NCBI RefSeq assembly: GCF_004339245.1
Contig: NZ_SMGG01000004.1
Location: 496,001 to 560,000 of the forward strand
Direction of reading: 5' to 3'
DNA: 64,000 bases
Source of the DNA: Seleniivibrio woodruffii
GTDB lineage: Bacteria > Chrysiogenota > Deferribacteres > Deferribacterales > Geovibrionaceae
Below, one piece after another: positions 62,802 through 64,000 of this stretch (within the stretch, counting starts at the first letter, position 1; the number at the start of each line of letters is the position of its first letter). Position numbers and translations under genes: made by a program. Under the pieces are notes generated by a model. The model was not told the DNA's origin. It made no database searches and was given only the letters and a program-made list of their open reading frames with translations.

Positions 62802-64000
62802 ATGAATAACAGCATTTTTAAAGTGCCATTTCCCCAGAACGAACCGGTATTCGAATACCGTGAAGGCAGTAAAGAGAAAAAAGAGCTCAAAGCAGCCCTT
62901 AAGGAACTTTCTGAAAAATACATAGAAATACCTGTTGTTATTGGCGGCAAAGAAGTTAAAACAGGAGATACTGTTGAAATAACCGCTCCCTTTGACCACT
63001 CAATAAGACTCGGCAAATACCATAAAGCAGGCCAGCCCGAAATACAGCAGGCAATAGACGCCGCAATGGCAGCCAGAGAAGCATGGGGCAAAATGCCCTG
63101 GTTTCACAGAGCAGGCATTTTCCTCAAAATCGCAGAGCTGATCTCCACCAAATACCGTGCGCAGATGAATGCGGCAACCATGCTTTCCATAGGCAAAACC
63201 GCTGTTCAGGCTGAGATCGACTCCGCATGTGAGCTTATCGACTTCCTCCGCTTCAACGTTCACTTTATGCAGCAGATATACGGAGAGCAGCCCATGCATA
63301 ACTCAAAAGGCGTGTGGAACTCTCTTCAGTACCGCCCTCTTGAAGGCTTCATACTCGCTGTTACGCCTTTCAACTTCACGGCGATTTCCGGCAACCTGCC
63401 CCTCGCCCCTGCGATGATGGGCAATGTGGTTCTCTGGAAACCATCAGGCGACGCCGCTTATGTTCCGAATCTTCTTATGAAGATATTCAAGGAAGCGGGA
63501 CTGCCTGACGGCGTTGTCAACTATGTACCTTCCGATGCGAAGGACATATCAGCGGCAACATTCTCCAGCCCCGACTTCGGCGGTATCCACTTCACAGGCA
63601 GCACAGGCGTATTCAAAAATATCTGGGAAACAATCGGCAAAAACATCTACACATACAAATCATATCCGAGAATTGTCGGCGAAACCGGAGGCAAGGACTT
63701 CATCTTCGCTCACAAATCTGCCGACCTTGATGAACTGGCTGTAGCTTCAGTCAGAGGTGCTTTTGAGTATCAGGGACAGAAATGCTCCGCCGCTTCAAGA
63801 GCATACATTCCCATGAGCATGAAAGACGCTTACCTCAAAAGAATGAAGGAGCTTGTCGGCGAAATCAAAATGGGTTCACCCATGGATTTCAGAAACTTCA
63901 TGACAGCAGTTGTCTCCAAAAGAGCCTATAAGTCAATCACAGCCTTCATCGACTATGCTAAACAGGCATCAGACGCCGAGATAGTGATAGGCGGAGGATA
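62802..64000 (+). CDS. L-glutamate gamma-semialdehyde (P5C) dehydrogenase, 3' end outside the window
   Basis: Oxidises the P5C product of the previous gene to glutamate with NAD. The first 399 codons are visible and the frame is open to the right edge. The aldehyde dehydrogenase fold has GVTPFNFTAISGNLPLAP-like residues (185-203), the base Glu294 in VGETGGKDF and the nucleophile Cys328 in YQGQKCSAASRAY. An extra N-terminal 50 residues resemble the eukaryote/Bacteroidetes-type enzyme (ALDH4A1-like) rather than PutA. ATG start with AGGAGGAG upstream. Confidence 0.93.
   Translation, partial: MNNSIFKVPFPQNEPVFEYREGSKEKKELKAALKELSEKYIEIPVVIGGKEVKTGDTVEITAPFDHSIRLGKYHKAGQPEIQQAIDAAMAAREAWGKMPWFHRAGIFLKIAELISTKYRAQMNAATMLSIGKTAVQAEIDSACELIDFLRFNVHFMQQIYGEQPMHNSKGVWNSLQYRPLEGFILAVTPFNFTAISGNLPLAPAMMGNVVLWKPSGDAAYVPNLLMKIFKEAGLPDGVVNYVPSDAKDISAATFSSPDFGGIHFTGSTGVFKNIWETIGKNIYTYKSYPRIVGETGGKDFIFAHKSADLDELAVASVRGAFEYQGQKCSAASRAYIPMSMKDAYLKRMKELVGEIKMGSPMDFRNFMTAVVSKRAYKSITAFIDYAKQASDAEIVIGGG

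Overview
The window reads as the chromosome of a Gram-negative, probably anaerobic respiratory bacterium. Lipid A/KDO and LPS-transport genes (kdsB, kdsC, kdsD, lptA, lptB, lptC), an RND/TolC pump and many lipoproteins show an outer membrane. A Desulfovibrio-type hybrid cluster protein, a Fur-controlled flavodoxin and a hydrogenase-type cytochrome b point to anaerobic or redox-flexible life. The rpoN-hpf-ptsN-hprK-rapZ-mannose PTS order and overall gene style suggest Deferribacterota (Geovibrio/Denitrovibrio/Seleniivibrio-like) or a deltaproteobacterial relative. That placement is inference, since there is no rRNA here. No tRNA, rRNA, CRISPR array, prophage or transposase gene was seen.

Region 1 (1-31,655, all minus strand) is one almost gapless string of 37 genes. 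Read in transcription order it runs dinG-like, pgi, tilS, hpt, ftsH, folP, cdaA, ybbR (cdaR), glmM, pdxJ, acpS, kdsB, pyrG, kdsD, kdsC, lptC, lptA, lptB, rpoN, hpf, ptsN, hprK, rapZ, PTS IIA-IIB-IIC-IID, ptsH, ptsI, pgsA, DUF362 ferredoxin protein, plsY, ribD, ribE, ribBA, ribH, nusB. Most junctions are 1-30 bp overlaps or gaps under 15 bp, and TTG/GTG starts are frequent. The set joins envelope precursors (GlmM, KDO, Lpt, PlsY, PgsA) with c-di-AMP synthesis, a sigma-54/PTS regulatory block and riboflavin synthesis.

Region 2 (31,729-40,522) is a patchwork of single genes: a lipid-anchored HtrA-type protease, hcp behind a palindrome, a flavodoxin with a good Fur box over its -35, an ACT-domain malic enzyme, an EAL-HDOD protein divergent from an HD nucleotidase, an orphan hydrogenase-type cytochrome b and a STAS protein. 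Strong hairpin terminators separate convergent pairs.

Region 3 (40,621-47,410) is an envelope locus. Three LPP20-like lipoproteins surround an MltC-like lytic transglycosylase, divergent from a FecR-domain exported protein. The transglycosylase and the FecR protein share an 11-residue aromatic repeat. A Met/Gly/Cys-rich exported protein, an orphan sensor kinase and an isochorismatase-family hydrolase follow.

Region 4 (47,418-60,660) holds a tetR-MFP-RND-tolC efflux operon with an operator at the tetR start, a Cache-GGDEF diguanylate cyclase, an HxlR regulator divergent from an SDR/DUF1330 pair, a Fic protein, a DUF1566 lipoprotein and a stand-alone fabF. A 169-bp MITE-like element lies exactly between hxlR and fic and supplies the stop codon of both.

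Region 5 (60,661-64,000) starts with a 640-bp AT-rich non-coding stretch. A cupin-type XRE regulator under a well-formed sigma-70 promoter with a palindrome over its -10, a proline dehydrogenase and a truncated pyrroline-5-carboxylate dehydrogenase follow: a proline-to-glutamate catabolic unit.
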